Made by a program: the position numbers and the translations under genes | Assembly: GCF_020171925.1 (NCBI RefSeq) | Contig: NZ_JAIVAR010000001.1 | Coordinates: 1,240,001-1,304,000 of the forward strand | Direction: 5' to 3' | DNA from: Rossellomorea aquimaris | GTDB lineage: Bacteria; Bacillota; Bacilli; Bacillales; Bacillaceae_B | Length of the DNA stretch: 64,000 nucleotides | The notes under the pieces: model-generated | What the model was told of the DNA's origin: nothing | The model's database searches: none | Seen by the model: only the letters and a program-made list of their open reading frames with translations | Part shown: piece by piece, positions 27,168-36,797 of the stretch | Numbering within the stretch: position 1 is the first letter of the stretch | Layout of the letters: each line of letters opens with the position of its first letter

Positions 27168-28298
27168 TTATTTAAGATCTTTTAACTTATCGCCAATCAT
27201 CTCACCAAGCTGGAAGCCGGTGTTTTCTTCAGGCATTTCATAATCGACAACTTCTTCTTCTTTCTCTTCAAGCGCTTTAATGCTTAGGGAAAGACGTTGT
27301 TCAGATTCATTTACGTCCAACACTTTCACTTTAACCGGTTGCTCTTCTTTCAGTACTTCATGAGGGGTACCGATGTGCTTATGTGAAATTTGTGAAATGT
27401 GCACCAATCCTTCAACACCAGGGAACACTTCCACAAATGCACCGTAAGAGACCAAACGTTTAACGGTACCGTCCAACGTGCTTCCTTTAGGTGCTTTTTC
27501 AGAAATGTCGCTCCACGGTCCAGGCAGTGTTTCTTTGATTGACAAGGAAATTCTTTCATTGTCACGGTCGACACTTAGTACTTTGACCTGAACTTTCTGT
27601 CCTTCCGAGACAACATCAGAAGGCTTATCTACGTGCTCGTGAGACAATTGAGAGATATGGACAAGGCCGTCCACACCACCGATGTCAACAAATGCACCGA
27701 AATCAGTGATTCGTTGAACCGTTCCTTCAAGCACGGCACCTGCTTCAATGTCGGTTAGAAGCTTTTTCTTTTGCTGTTGCTTTTCAGCTTCCACTACAGC
27801 ACGATGGGAAAGGATCAATCGGTTCTTTTCTTGATCCAATTCAACAATCTTGAATGTAAGGACTTTATCCTTGTAGTCGGAGAAGTCCTCAACATAATGA
27901 TCTTCCACTAAAGATGCCGGTACGAACCCCCTGACTCCAAGGTCGACAACCAGTCCGCCTTTAACGACATCCTTTACTTCCGCTTCAAAGATGTCACCAT
28001 TTTCAAAACGGCTCTTCATTTCATCCCATGCTTTTTCAGCATCGACCTTACGCTTAGAAAGAACCAATAGTTCTTCTTCAACTTTTGTCACGATTAACTC
28101 AAGTACATCCCCTTCATTGACTACATCAGAAGCTTTTTCAATGTGAAGGCTTGAGAGTTCACTAATTGGAATGATGCCATCCACTTTACTATCTTGAACA
28201 TCAACTAGGACTTGTTTTTCTTCGACCTTAGTGACGGTTCCCTGTACTTTTTCACCAATTTCGAGATTCTTTACTTCAATTCCATTCATGTCTTCCAT
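27168..28298 (-). CDS. ypfD: Ribosomal protein S1 homologue YpfD
   Basis: 376 residues made of four S1 RNA-binding domains: about residues 13-80, 98-163, 184-252 and 269-338. The third and fourth carry the classic VDGLVHISQLSHEHV and VEGLVHISQISHKHI motifs. Four domains, not six, is typical of Bacillus YpfD, which is not an essential stable ribosomal subunit there. The acidic C-terminal tail has no match. AAGGAGGAG precedes the ATG. Located after plsC and cmk, the usual rpsA neighbourhood. Confidence 0.94.
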   Translation of the reverse strand: MEDMNGIEVKNLEIGEKVQGTVTKVEEKQVLVDVQDSKVDGIIPISELSSLHIEKASDVVNEGDVLELIVTKVEEELLVLSKRKVDAEKAWDEMKSRFENGDIFEAEVKDVVKGGLVVDLGVRGFVPASLVEDHYVEDFSDYKDKVLTFKIVELDQEKNRLILSHRAVVEAEKQQQKKKLLTDIEAGAVLEGTVQRITDFGAFVDIGGVDGLVHISQLSHEHVDKPSDVVSEGQKVQVKVLSVDRDNERISLSIKETLPGPWSDISEKAPKGSTLDGTVKRLVSYGAFVEVFPGVEGLVHISQISHKHIGTPHEVLKEEQPVKVKVLDVNESEQRLSLSIKALEEKEEEVVDYEMPEENTGFQLGEMIGDKLKDLK

Positions 28299-28424
28299 TA
28301 TGTACTCCTCCTTAATCCATGACTACAAAGATTTTATTTTGTGAATACTTACACAAGTACAATAAATTATTCTTTCTACTAACTTCTAATAAATAGCCTT
28401 ATTTGTCAAGCAAGAATGCCCGGG

Positions 28425-28997
28425 TTATTTCATTAGTTTTTTAATATGATCCATGATGATCTCAGTCGTTTTCTCTGCATTAAGCTTCTGTTCCTTGATC
28501 TCATCCATCGGAATCGGCGGTCCATAGACAACCTTGAGCTTCTTGAAGGGTTTATATGGACCGATGATGGCACAAGGGACTACCTTCGCTTCAGAACGCA
28601 GTGCAAAGAAACCTGCCCCTGCAAGACCTTTACCAATTTCTCCTGTTTTACTTCTAGTACCCTCTGGAAATAAACCTAAAACCTTTCCATCTTGTAATAT
28701 TTTCAACCCTTTCCGGAGTGCCTCACGATCACTCATGCCCCGTTTCACTGGGAACGCGTGGATCTTAGGTAATAGCTTGCCAAGAACCGGCACCCTGAAC
28801 AGTTCCTCTTTCGCCATGAAGGAAACGGGCCTCGGAGCCGTTATTCCGACGACAGGGGGGTCGAGGTTATCAATGTGGTTGGCACAGAGCAGGACTCCGC
28901 CTTCTTCCGGGAAATGTTCCAGCCCTTCGATTTCGATACGATACAGCGGTGAAAGAATCGAGTTGACCAATCCTTTTGCAAACGAATATAAATTCAC
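28425..28997 (-). CDS. plsC: 1-acyl-sn-glycerol-3-phosphate acyltransferase
   Basis: 190 residues from the GTG at 28995-28997, one base after the cmk stop; longer readings would run inside cmk. The acyltransferase motifs are clear: NHIDNLDPP (NHxxxxD, about residue 41), then FPVKRG and GLFPEGTRSKTGE, and a final VVPCAIIGPYKP. It acylates lysophosphatidic acid to phosphatidic acid at the membrane. The gene is part of a cmk-plsC-ypfD series as in many Firmicutes; in B. subtilis itself I recall only cmk and ypfD side by side. Confidence 0.92.
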   Translation of the reverse strand: MNLYSFAKGLVNSILSPLYRIEIEGLEHFPEEGGVLLCANHIDNLDPPVVGITAPRPVSFMAKEELFRVPVLGKLLPKIHAFPVKRGMSDREALRKGLKILQDGKVLGLFPEGTRSKTGEIGKGLAGAGFFALRSEAKVVPCAIIGPYKPFKKLKVVYGPPIPMDEIKEQKLNAEKTTEIIMDHIKKLMK

Positions 28998-28998
28998 C

Positions 28999-29664
28999 TT
29001 AACCGACCCTTTCGACAAGAGACATGATGCGGTCGACGACTTCAGGGATGGAAAGGGATGTTGTATCGATTTCGATGGCATCATCCGCCTTCCTCAAAGG
29101 GGCCACTTCCCGTTCCGAATCAATCTTATCTCTTCTTGCGATTTCTTGTTTCAGGCTCTCAAGATCAGAAGGGAATCCTTTCGAGACATTTTCTTCATGC
29201 CTTCTTTGAGCCCTCTCATCGACACTTGCCAGTAAGAATACCTTTACCTCGGCATCCGGTATGACGTGGGTACCGATATCCCTGCCATCCATTACGACTC
29301 CACCTGCGCTTGCAAGCTCCTGCTGCCTCTTCACCATCTCTTCCCTGACACGGGAATGCACTGCTACATGAGATACTGAATTCGTCACATCTGACTGACG
29401 AATCTCATCGGTCACATCCTGACCATCAAGGAAAACAAGCTGACCTTTATCGGATGGCTCCAATTCGATTTTTGTTTGTGTCAGCATGTCCATCAACTCG
29501 GATTCGTCATGCAGATCCACCTTGGAGTTCAATGCTTTATATGTCAGTGAGCGATACATGGCTCCGGTATCAATATAAAGATAAGATAAATTTCCTGCTA
29601 CAATTTTAGCGACGGTGCTTTTTCCTGCTGCTGCAGGACCGTCAATGGCAATTCTCAATTTCAT
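28999..29664 (-). CDS. cmk: Cytidylate kinase
   Basis: 221 residues. It phosphorylates CMP and dCMP with ATP. The P-loop [17 protein letters not shown] begins at residue 6, the CMP-binding region includes [14 protein letters not shown] and [18 protein letters not shown], and the lid follows with RAQRRHEE. Upstream gap of about 130 bp from ypfB. Downstream plsC starts immediately, suggesting translational coupling. Confidence 0.97.
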   Translation of the reverse strand: MKLRIAIDGPAAAGKSTVAKIVAGNLSYLYIDTGAMYRSLTYKALNSKVDLHDESELMDMLTQTKIELEPSDKGQLVFLDGQDVTDEIRQSDVTNSVSHVAVHSRVREEMVKRQQELASAGGVVMDGRDIGTHVIPDAEVKVFLLASVDERAQRRHEENVSKGFPSDLESLKQEIARRDKIDSEREVAPLRKADDAIEIDTTSLSIPEVVDRIMSLVERVG

Positions 29665-29773
29665 AAAAATAATCCACCTACTTAATTTGCATATGATTTC
29701 TTCCTTATTCTATCATAAAATTCACGGAACATAATACAGAACTTCTCTTCAAATGGCATCCGGAATCTCACCA

Positions 29774-29801
29774 CCAAAAAAAGCAGGATGCTTCACCTGC
29801 T
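29774..29801 (-). terminator. Terminator at the end of ypfB
   Basis: Stem AGCAGG/CCTGCT with loop ATGCTTCA, followed on the minus strand by TTTTTTTGG. It overlaps the last codons and stop of ypfB. Confidence 0.8.
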
Positions 29802-29981
29802 TCTTCTACCTGATAATGTTTCTACTATTTCACTATATTCCATTTTCTCAACCCCTTCATAAAATACGATCCTATGAAGCTCGGGAAGTATATTGAGTTC
29901 ATGGAATATGAAGTGAACCGTAAGCAGCAAAACGAAATGGATCACCGCTAACTTGATTAATATCCTCTCCACTGTCAACAA
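29793..29981 (-). CDS. ypfB: Small membrane protein YpfB (DUF5359)
   Basis: 62 residues with one transmembrane helix near the N-terminus (LAVIHFVLLLTVHFIFH) and a charged C-terminal tail containing YEGVEKMEYSEIVETLSG. It resembles YpfB of B. subtilis and occupies its place between motI and cmk. Function unknown. The stop codon lies inside the terminator hairpin. Confidence 0.78.
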   Translation of the reverse strand: MLTVERILIKLAVIHFVLLLTVHFIFHELNILPELHRIVFYEGVEKMEYSEIVETLSGRRSR

Positions 29982-30034
29982 GTTACATCACCCTTTTCCC
30001 GTCATTAGGAAAAGTATGTGTAAATGGTAGAATT

Positions 30035-30682
30035 TTATTCAAGTAGCCCTTTTTTCCTTAATTCCAGCTGTCTTTCAAAGCAGTATCTCATAATCAGCTG
30101 CCGCTGGTTTTCCGCCAAGTCATAAAATTCAATACTTCCGATCCTTTTATTGTTCTTCTCCCAGACTCGAACAAGGCTTCCCGTAAGTTCAAGATATTGA
30201 CATTCACCAGATTGCATCGCCAGGACAAGAAGGACTTTAAGGCGCTCTCCCCGATTGATATCCATCCCTTCCTTTAGCAAGACCGCACATCCACCTGCAC
30301 TGATATCCTCTGTAATGGTCGGATGATACCGATCGTTGCAATAAATCGAAACATCTGCTATTGCTTCTACCCGGACAAACTGCCTTCGCTGTATTTTCAC
30401 AAGCCCTTCCTCACCCGGGTAGTGAATATGGATCATCGGGATGTTTGCAAGTTTCCTTCCTAGGACTTCCGTCTCAAACGTAAGGACGGTCTGTTCATTA
30501 TAAACAAAGCTTGCTTTCAGCTGAGTGCCATCTATTAAAAAAGCGGTCTTACCAGTCTTCGTATGTAAGGGATAATCAATATAAATTCCTTCAGTACCAA
30601 GCTCTACTACCCTGCATCGATATTTCTCAAAGGTCTCATTTTCAATAGGCTCAAGTTGCAATGTAATTCCGGGTCTGATCAT
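30035..30682 (-). CDS. motI: PilZ-domain flagellar brake protein MotI (YpfA)
   Basis: 215 residues: an N-terminal YcgR-like domain (about 1-95) and a C-terminal PilZ domain. The c-di-GMP-binding signature is present as RRQFVR (about residue 106) and EDISAGG (about 136). In B. subtilis MotI/DgrA, when bound to c-di-GMP, binds the stator protein MotA and disengages it from the flagellar motor. Its place between ypeB and ypfB is conserved. Start at ATG. Confidence 0.92.
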   Translation of the reverse strand: MIRPGITLQLEPIENETFEKYRCRVVELGTEGIYIDYPLHTKTGKTAFLIDGTQLKASFVYNEQTVLTFETEVLGRKLANIPMIHIHYPGEEGLVKIQRRQFVRVEAIADVSIYCNDRYHPTITEDISAGGCAVLLKEGMDINRGERLKVLLVLAMQSGECQYLELTGSLVRVWEKNNKRIGSIEFYDLAENQRQLIMRYCFERQLELRKKGLLE

Positions 30683-30873
30683 AAACCATTACTCCTACTT
30701 TCGTTATCCGATAATTTGTACCTATATTATGTCACGTAAAATACTTCCTTTCCATACTTTTTTTAGGAATAACGATCTTTTGAATTCTTCCAAACACATG
30801 ATTTGGTTACGAAAACACCTTCGTCCAGGAAGACATCTGCTTTTAAGGGGAATGGGATGTGTACATGAACAAG

Positions 30874-30911
30874 AAAAAGGACGATACCTTGTTAAGGATA
30901 TCGTCCCGTTT
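30874..30911 (-). terminator. Terminator after ypeB
   Basis: Stem GGACGATACCTT paired with AAGGATATCGTCC, loop GTT; on the minus strand the tail is CTTTTTCTTG. A strong structure just beyond the ypeB stop codon region. On the plus strand it is followed by CGTTTTTTC. Confidence 0.75.
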
Positions 30912-30914
30912 TTT

Positions 30915-32261
30915 CTAAATCACTTCTTCATAAATCGGTTCAGTATTTTTCAGTTTTTCGACCTTTTCTTCTTCCCCTGTGTTTGCATTAACGAAAATCC
31001 TGTACGTATCATTACCGAGCATCCCTAAAAATTCATAGCACAGTACTTCCTCGTTTAAGTCATTTACGATAATGGCCTGTCTTTCTTCCATGACTTTGAG
31101 GTTAGGGTTGGTTTCTTCCTTTGCCTGCTCCAAGGCAAGGCTCGCTTTAGGTATTTCACGTGCATGATTACTACGCAGGTATTCTTCCGCTGCAAACCCG
31201 ACGATTTGCCCATTATCGAGCGCAACCTTTATTTTGATTGCATCAGGATAAATCCTCACGCCATCAATGACGGTCACATATGTGAAAACACCAATCTTAT
31301 CGTATTGAACACTCTCAAATAACTCGAGGTTCTCAAACTTATTTTCCTTAAGGAATTTAGTCGCATAATCAGCAGCCTTATTCAGACCGATTTTGCTTTC
31401 CTTTACCTCTCGATTGTTGATATACCAAATTGGGTATCCACCTTTTTGGGTAACATCCATGCTCGCCTCTGTTTGACCATTTCCGATGGACACACTATAG
31501 AACTTGAAATTGGATCCTTTTCCGCTCTTTGTCACTTTTGCATCCTTTGATTTGTCGATACCCGAGTATTTTCTTAAAATGGCTACAGCTTCCTTTTTGG
31601 AAATCTGTTCGCCCTTTAATTTCTTGAAATTCTCATCCCTTTTTTGAGTATTGACGAAGGTTGTGGAACCAAAACTCGCTTCATCGTAGCCTGACACGTT
31701 TTTCTCCACTGTTTTGAATCCATCTATGATCGTGTTGTCGGCTTTCTCCTTACCCGAAGCAAGTGCCATTTCTACATCCATCCAGCGAAGGTTATTCTCG
31801 ATGACCAGATGCTGGACCCTTCTCAATTCATTTTGCATATCGGCACTCTGGTCGTAAAGCTGCTGAAGTGATTTATATTCTTTGTCCGTCAATGGCTTGT
31901 CGTCCAGATCCCTGACAGCTACACGATAACTGAAGTCACCAATCTTACTTAGAAACTCCTCAGTCTTATTAAATGGCAGCAGTGTTAATGGTAATTGCCC
32001 GACATCACTATGTGCCTGGGACGTCAACCTCCACACATCCGCAAGTGCCGGGGATAAGGATTTTCTAGAATTCATTGCGAGTGTCGTCCCGATTTTATCG
32101 TGAAGAAGGTCCATTTGATAAGTAAGCTCGTGAAAAGCCCGTTGATAGTTATTTTCGGCATTGATCAGTATGGCGTTTTTCTCCTGGTGTTCCTGATAGC
32201 CCCAAAACGCCGTTCCAGCGACTCCGATGACGAGTATAGCGATTAAAATACTTCGTACCAA
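30915..32261 (-). CDS. ypeB: Spore germination protein YpeB
   Basis: 448 residues. An uncleaved N-terminal membrane anchor (SILIAILVIGVAGTAFWGYQ) is followed by a helical region and, from about residue 220, repeated PepSY/YPEB domains (for example VAILRKYSGIDKSKD and LALEQAKEETN). It stabilises and inhibits SleB in the dormant spore and is required for SleB to accumulate. Encoded 14 bp after sleB. Forespore sigma-G expression is known for the pair in B. subtilis; I could not assign a firm promoter. Confidence 0.95.
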   Translation of the reverse strand: MVRSILIAILVIGVAGTAFWGYQEHQEKNAILINAENNYQRAFHELTYQMDLLHDKIGTTLAMNSRKSLSPALADVWRLTSQAHSDVGQLPLTLLPFNKTEEFLSKIGDFSYRVAVRDLDDKPLTDKEYKSLQQLYDQSADMQNELRRVQHLVIENNLRWMDVEMALASGKEKADNTIIDGFKTVEKNVSGYDEASFGSTTFVNTQKRDENFKKLKGEQISKKEAVAILRKYSGIDKSKDAKVTKSGKGSNFKFYSVSIGNGQTEASMDVTQKGGYPIWYINNREVKESKIGLNKAADYATKFLKENKFENLELFESVQYDKIGVFTYVTVIDGVRIYPDAIKIKVALDNGQIVGFAAEEYLRSNHAREIPKASLALEQAKEETNPNLKVMEERQAIIVNDLNEEVLCYEFLGMLGNDTYRIFVNANTGEEEKVEKLKNTEPIYEEVI

Positions 32262-32275
32262 GATCCTTCACCTCA

Positions 32276-33127
32276 TTATTTACAGAATATATGTTTCCCG
32301 ATCTGTTTGATCTGGGGTCTTGACCAAATCCATTTACTTGTAGCAGTGGCCGGATTAAAGTAATACAATGCATTGGATGATGGGTCCCAACCATTAATGG
32401 CATCCAAAACCGCTTCCTTCGCTTTCTCGTTCGGAGTCAGATAGATTTGTCCATCCGCTACCGCCGTGAATGCTCCAGGTTCAAATATGACACCTGCGGC
32501 TGTATTCGGGAAAGATGCACTATCAATGCGATTCAATATGACCGCCGCTACTGCCACTTGTCCCTCATAAGGTTCACCGCGTGCTTCACCATATACTGCG
32601 TTTGCCATGATTTGAATATCATTCTGAGAATACCCATTCGGTGTGTTAGTAGCCGTCGGTTTGGAAGGCTTATTCTCAGGTTTCGGCTTAGATGGCTGTG
32701 TTCCTCCGCCTCCACCTCCGCCACCTGCACCTGACTGCTTGTTCATGTCTGTGCCTCCGTAGTGGGTGAATTTCTTCCCTTTTCGGATCTGCTCTTGCAC
32801 GAACTGCTTGTTATACTCTGAAGCCTTTACTAACTTTTGTTTGGTTTCAGATCCTGCCAATCCATCAATTGGAAGACCGAATTCATATTGGAAATTCCTT
32901 AATGCCCAATATGTACCCCAGCCGAAGACCCCATCGATCTTACCGTTGTAGTAACCAATATATTGGAGCCTCGCTTGAAGTTCGATTACGTCTTCACCAG
33001 TTGCTCCATGCTGAATGACTTGATTGGTAAAAGCGTCTGCTTTCTCCCCTTCCGAAGAAATCATCGCAAAGGAACAAACAAGCACCACGACTAAAGCTGT
33101 ACCTAACCTTTTGATGCGACTATTCAT
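32276..33127 (-). CDS. sleB: Spore cortex-lytic enzyme SleB
   Basis: 283 residues. A signal peptide (ALVVVLVCSFAMISSEGEKADAF region) is followed by a PG_binding_1 domain (residues about 38-95, GEDVIELQARLQYIGYYNGK), a glycine- and proline-rich linker and a C-terminal hydrolase_2 domain (DIQIMANAVYGEARGEP with the catalytic Glu). It is a lytic transglycosylase that cuts muramic-delta-lactam cortex during germination, held in check by YpeB. Slightly shorter than the B. subtilis enzyme, mostly in the linker. Confidence 0.95.
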   Translation of the reverse strand: MNSRIKRLGTALVVVLVCSFAMISSEGEKADAFTNQVIQHGATGEDVIELQARLQYIGYYNGKIDGVFGWGTYWALRNFQYEFGLPIDGLAGSETKQKLVKASEYNKQFVQEQIRKGKKFTHYGGTDMNKQSGAGGGGGGGGTQPSKPKPENKPSKPTATNTPNGYSQNDIQIMANAVYGEARGEPYEGQVAVAAVILNRIDSASFPNTAAGVIFEPGAFTAVADGQIYLTPNEKAKEAVLDAINGWDPSSNALYYFNPATATSKWIWSRPQIKQIGKHIFCK

Positions 33128-33373
33128 TATGCCTTAACCTCCATATCTTCAATTAACATTAACCCTAGTTTTTGTAGAGACTCCCATTTTATACAAATGC
33201 AAACGAAAAAATGGATAGCAGGAAAGAATCCCCCTATTTGGGTTTTGGATATTCCCCAGAAATTAGAGGAATGCTGCAGATTGATACGACAATGTAATCT
33301 TAGAGAAAAAGGCATGTAAACAACATTCGATATAATGGAAATTACCAAAAGAGTCTTACAAAGGGAGGCAATT

Positions 33374-33715
33374 ATGGAGGATTATTTAGCAAAATCACTG
33401 GATGAGTGGAAAGAGGACATTTCGGAGGTATTGGATCAAATCAATACTGATTACGATGATGTAAAAAAAGAACTGAAAGTATATTCCTATAAGTATGGAA
33501 TCACGAAGCAGGTGATCCAATCGACCGTGAATGAAGAAATCATTGAAAACATAAGGGAAATGTACCATAAGCCGTTTGAGGAAAAATACAATGAATTAAA
33601 AGAATACATAAGAGAACTGGACGAGAAAAGAAAAGTGTTTCAAATGTTTGTGAATAAGATTGATGAAGTAAAACGGAAGGAAGCCCCTAAAACCGACCTT
33701 GCCGCTGCCTATAAA
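33374..33715 (+). CDS. Unknown small coiled-coil protein
   Basis: About 114 residues (the stop codon ends at 33718 if counted) from the ATG at 33374-33376, where AAAGGGAGG is well placed. I do not recognise the family. The sequence is strongly helical and charged, with heptad-like patterns through EEKYNELKEYIRELDEKRKVF; no cysteine, signal peptide or membrane helix. It faces the opposite way to sleB and prsW and shares a bidirectional terminator with prsW. It could be a structural or regulatory coiled-coil protein; no function can be assigned. Confidence 0.68.
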
Positions 33716-33720
33716 TGAAC

Positions 33721-33758
33721 AGAACAAAAGCCGTCCAACACTGGACGGCTTTTGTTCT
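33721..33758. terminator. Bidirectional terminator between the coiled-coil gene and prsW
   Basis: A perfect 17-bp inverted repeat, AGAACAAAAGCCGTCCA and its complement, around the loop ACAC. Placed between two convergent genes. Confidence 0.88.
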
Positions 33759-33768
33759 CGAATGGCTA

Positions 33769-34455
33769 TCAAAGGATTTCTTCCTCAAGCTCACGATGCA
33801 GATATTTATTGGCTGTCATCCGGTGTGCATGCTTGACCTTCTTCAGTCCGAGCCACCATAGAAACAGCATGAATGGAACCATATAATAAATCCAGTTCTT
33901 CTCAGATAAAAAGATATAATTGTAGGTCCCATGTAAGACCAGAGGAATCAACATGGAAGTCAGAAGCCATTTATGTCGCTGATCGCGAACGGAGAATTTC
34001 GCCTTTCCGAGATAATATCCCATTATTACACCGAATAAGGCATGACTGGAAACCGGCATCAACGCCCTTCCGAATGCATACTCGACCCCATTCGATACGA
34101 GGAACAAAATGTTTTCGACGGTGGCAAACCCAAGGGATACACTAGCACCGTAAATGATCCCATCATAAGGGTCATTGAAATGGTAATGTTGAAAAATGGC
34201 AACCATAAGAATGAACCATTTGAAGAACTCTTCTAATAATCCTGAAGAAACATAAGCATTCATCCAATTAGAGGAAATTGCCCCCTCCACCTTGAGTACA
34301 TACTGAAGGAACATAATCGGAAAGGTAATTAATACGCCGTATAAAAACGTTTTGAATACGAGGGCTATCGGTTCGGCTTCATATTCATCCCGCAAATAAA
34401 AGTAACTTAACAAAGCTAATCCTGGTGCTATACCCGCTGATAAAATCACCAGCAT
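33769..34455 (-). CDS. prsW: Intramembrane protease PrsW
   Basis: 228 residues with about seven transmembrane helices. The protease motifs are [11 protein letters not shown] (the EE pair), a glutamate in [12 protein letters not shown] and [12 protein letters not shown] (His). In B. subtilis PrsW makes the first cut in anti-sigma factor RsiW after envelope stress, switching on sigma-W. Position near sleB and ypdA matches B. subtilis (ypdC). The ATG is preceded by AGAGGA. Confidence 0.94.
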   Translation of the reverse strand: MLVILSAGIAPGLALLSYFYLRDEYEAEPIALVFKTFLYGVLITFPIMFLQYVLKVEGAISSNWMNAYVSSGLLEEFFKWFILMVAIFQHYHFNDPYDGIIYGASVSLGFATVENILFLVSNGVEYAFGRALMPVSSHALFGVIMGYYLGKAKFSVRDQRHKWLLTSMLIPLVLHGTYNYIFLSEKNWIYYMVPFMLFLWWLGLKKVKHAHRMTANKYLHRELEEEIL

Positions 34456-34543
34456 ATAAATGTCCTCTTTTCTTTCTGTTTTCTTAATCGTATCATGTTA
34501 AAGTAGGAATGAAAATAAGAAAATACAAGGAGGAATGATCTCA

Positions 34544-35518
34544 TTGAAGAGTAAAATATTAGTGATACATACTGGAGGAACCATCTCGATGATGGAGGAC
34601 AAAGATACGGGATCAGTCGTGCCCGGAAGAGAAAATCCTCTTTCTGTACAAACGTCCATGGTTTCGAATATTGCAGACGTACATGTGATTGAAGCATTCC
34701 ACCTGCCTTCCCCACACATCACACTTGAACATATGAACGAAATCAAACGATTGATCGAATCGGAATATGCCAAGACATCATTCGATGGGGTCGTCATTAC
34801 ACATGGCACCGATACCCTTGAGGAAACGGCCTATTTCCTCGATTTGACAGTGTCGCTCCCGATTTCAATCGTAGTGACCGGAGCGATGCGGTCGAGCAAC
34901 GAAATCGGCGCGGATGGTCTCTATAACCTTATTTCCTCCGTAAGGGTGGCCGCTGAACCACAATCCGCCAATAAAGGGGTTTTAGTCGTCTTGAATGATG
35001 AAATCCATTCGGCAAAGAATGTTACAAAGACGCATACAAGCAATGTATCAACATTCCAGAGTCCACAGTACGGGCCAATCGGAATCGTGACAAAAAGAGG
35101 GATCCTTTATCATCATCAGCCGACATCTTCTGAAAGTTACAAAGTCTGTGACACTACCAAAAGAGTGACATTGATCAAAGCCTATGCCGGAATGGATTCA
35201 AGCCTTTTAATCGCCCTAAAGGATCTCCAATTTGACGGCGTAATCATTGAGGCGCTAGGACAGGGAAATCTCCCACCTGAATCTGTGCCTGGCGTGTGTG
35301 AACTGTTGGAACATCAAATTCCGGTTGTGCTTGTATCCAGATGCTTTAACGGGATTGCACAGGATGTATACGGGTATGCAGGCGGGGGAAAACAATTAAA
35401 AGAAAAAGGAGTCATCTTCTCCAATGGATTGAATGGTCAGAAAGCACGGATCAAACTGATGGTCGCCTTATCCCAAACCCATGATTTCCAGGAGTTGGAA
35501 CGCATCTTCAAAAATTGA
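34544..35518 (+). CDS. ansA: Type I L-asparaginase
   Basis: About 324 residues from a TTG at 34544, ten bases after AAGGAGG; the in-frame ATG at 34535 lies only one base from the same site, so TTG is favoured, though not certain. It hydrolyses asparagine to aspartate and ammonia. Both catalytic threonine motifs are present: HTGGTISM near the N-terminus and ITHGTDTLEETAYF near residue 88. No signal peptide, so cytoplasmic. It lies on the plus strand between prsW and ypdA, and apart from the B. subtilis ansAB arrangement; the symbol reflects family, not strict orthology. Confidence 0.88.
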   Translation: MKSKILVIHTGGTISMMEDKDTGSVVPGRENPLSVQTSMVSNIADVHVIEAFHLPSPHITLEHMNEIKRLIESEYAKTSFDGVVITHGTDTLEETAYFLDLTVSLPISIVVTGAMRSSNEIGADGLYNLISSVRVAAEPQSANKGVLVVLNDEIHSAKNVTKTHTSNVSTFQSPQYGPIGIVTKRGILYHHQPTSSESYKVCDTTKRVTLIKAYAGMDSSLLIALKDLQFDGVIIEALGQGNLPPESVPGVCELLEHQIPVVLVSRCFNGIAQDVYGYAGGGKQLKEKGVIFSNGLNGQKARIKLMVALSQTHDFQELERIFKN

Positions 35519-35528
35519 CTCTACACAC

Positions 35529-35565
35529 AAGAAAAGGTCCGCATTAAATGCGGACCTTTTCTTTA
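35529..35565. terminator. Bidirectional terminator between ansA and ypdA
   Basis: Stem AGAAAAGGTCCGCAT paired with ATGCGGACCTTTTCT, three-base loop; T runs on both strands. It ends convergent ansA and ypdA and touches the ypdA stop region. Confidence 0.88.
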
Positions 35566-36528
35566 TGTTCGTTTCTCCATGATGGATTTTGCTATGAGGC
35601 CACCGTGATGACGACCGTTTTCGATGAAGATCTCATTGGCATTATTTCCTGCGGCAATGACTCCTGCCACATAGATTCCCTCAACATTGGTCTCCATCGT
35701 ATCCGGATTGAATGACGGCCTTCCCGTTTCGGGACTGATGTCAATCCCCATCTTCTTCAAGAAACTATGATCGGGATGATAGCCTGTCATGGCAAACACA
35801 AAATCGTTCTTACACTCATGCTGGACTCCATCCACTTCGTATCGAACGGCATCATCCAGGATCTCCGTCACACAGGAGTTGAACTCCATCGCGATTTCAC
35901 CATTGCGTACAAGCGCATCAAAATTAGGGAGGATCCATGGTTTGACACTCTTTGAATATTCGCTTCCACGATAAAGGACCTTGACCCGGGCTCCCGCCTT
36001 GTTCAGTTCGAGGGCCGCATCCACTGCTGAATTCTTTCCTCCGATCACAACGACATCAGTGTCGAAGAAGGGATGTGCTTCTTTAAAGTAATGGAATACT
36101 TTTTCCTTATCTTCACCTGGAATCCCCATATAATTCGGGCTGTCATAATATCCCGTGGCAATGATGACCTGTTGCGCCTTGTATTCTTCCTTGGATGTCG
36201 AGATGATAAAGTGGTCTTCCTGTTTTTCCACTTTATTCACCATCTCAAATCGATTGATGCGCAAGTCTTTGCGCTTGGCCACTTCCCTGTAATAAACGAG
36301 GGCCTGGTTTCGTCTCGGTTTATGCTCTTCAATGACAAACGGCACATCGCCGATTTCCAATTTTTCACTAGAAGAAAAGAACGTTTGATGCGTCGGGTAA
36401 TGATAGATGGCGTTTACAATGTTCCCTTTTTCTATGATCAAAGGGTCAATTCCTTGATCTTTTAGATGAATCGCAGCGGATAGTCCACAAGGACCTCCAC
36501 CCACGATGATGCAATCTTCATGTCTCAA
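35563..36528 (-). CDS. ypdA: Bacillithiol disulfide reductase YpdA (Bdr)
   Basis: 321 residues, a thioredoxin-reductase-like flavoprotein. The FAD-binding motif VGGGPCGLSAAIHL lies at residue 8, the NADPH-binding motif VVIGGKNSAVDAALELNKAG near 160 and a second FAD motif VEGIYVAGVIAAG near 285. The CxxC redox pair of thioredoxin reductases is absent, as is known for YpdA. The family reduces bacillithiol disulfide to bacillithiol with NADPH, keeping thiol balance in Firmicutes. Located between ansA and gudB. Confidence 0.93.
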   Translation of the reverse strand: MRHEDCIIVGGGPCGLSAAIHLKDQGIDPLIIEKGNIVNAIYHYPTHQTFFSSSEKLEIGDVPFVIEEHKPRRNQALVYYREVAKRKDLRINRFEMVNKVEKQEDHFIISTSKEEYKAQQVIIATGYYDSPNYMGIPGEDKEKVFHYFKEAHPFFDTDVVVIGGKNSAVDAALELNKAGARVKVLYRGSEYSKSVKPWILPNFDALVRNGEIAMEFNSCVTEILDDAVRYEVDGVQHECKNDFVFAMTGYHPDHSFLKKMGIDISPETGRPSFNPDTMETNVEGIYVAGVIAAGNNANEIFIENGRHHGGLIAKSIMEKRT

Positions 36529-36757
36529 CTTCAGGCACTCCTTCTGATCTCTATATCCGATATTCTGCGTTTTTCCCGCTCTGTTTATGATTCCTGTTGA
36601 TGTCTGAGGTACCGTCTCCCTTTTACAACAAGGAGATTTATCAGAAATGAAACAGGCTCTAAACAGAAACGTCCATTAAAGACTCTGCCTGTATATTATG
36701 AAATACTTTTTACTATTGGTCAAAAGATAGTACCTTCACATTGGAAGCATTCCAAAA

Positions 36758-36791
36758 TAAAAAGGGCGAGAATCAGCTCTCGCCCTTTCAT
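36758..36791 (-). terminator. Terminator after gudB
   Basis: Stem AAAGGGCGAGA paired with TCTCGCCCTTT around loop ATCAGC; on the minus strand followed by TTTTATTTTGG. The rest of the 36529-36757 gap holds the ypdA promoter region, in which I see nothing distinctive. Confidence 0.85.
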
Positions 36792-36797
36792 GTATAC

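Noticed and set aside
28425..29084. Longer plsC reading frame starting inside cmk
   Set aside because: The first 29 codons lie within cmk in another frame; the GTG one base after the cmk stop fits the family N-terminus.
33128..33240. Sigma-G promoter for sleB-ypeB
   Set aside because: GTATA with AAAACTA 17 bases later matches only in part; too weak to list.
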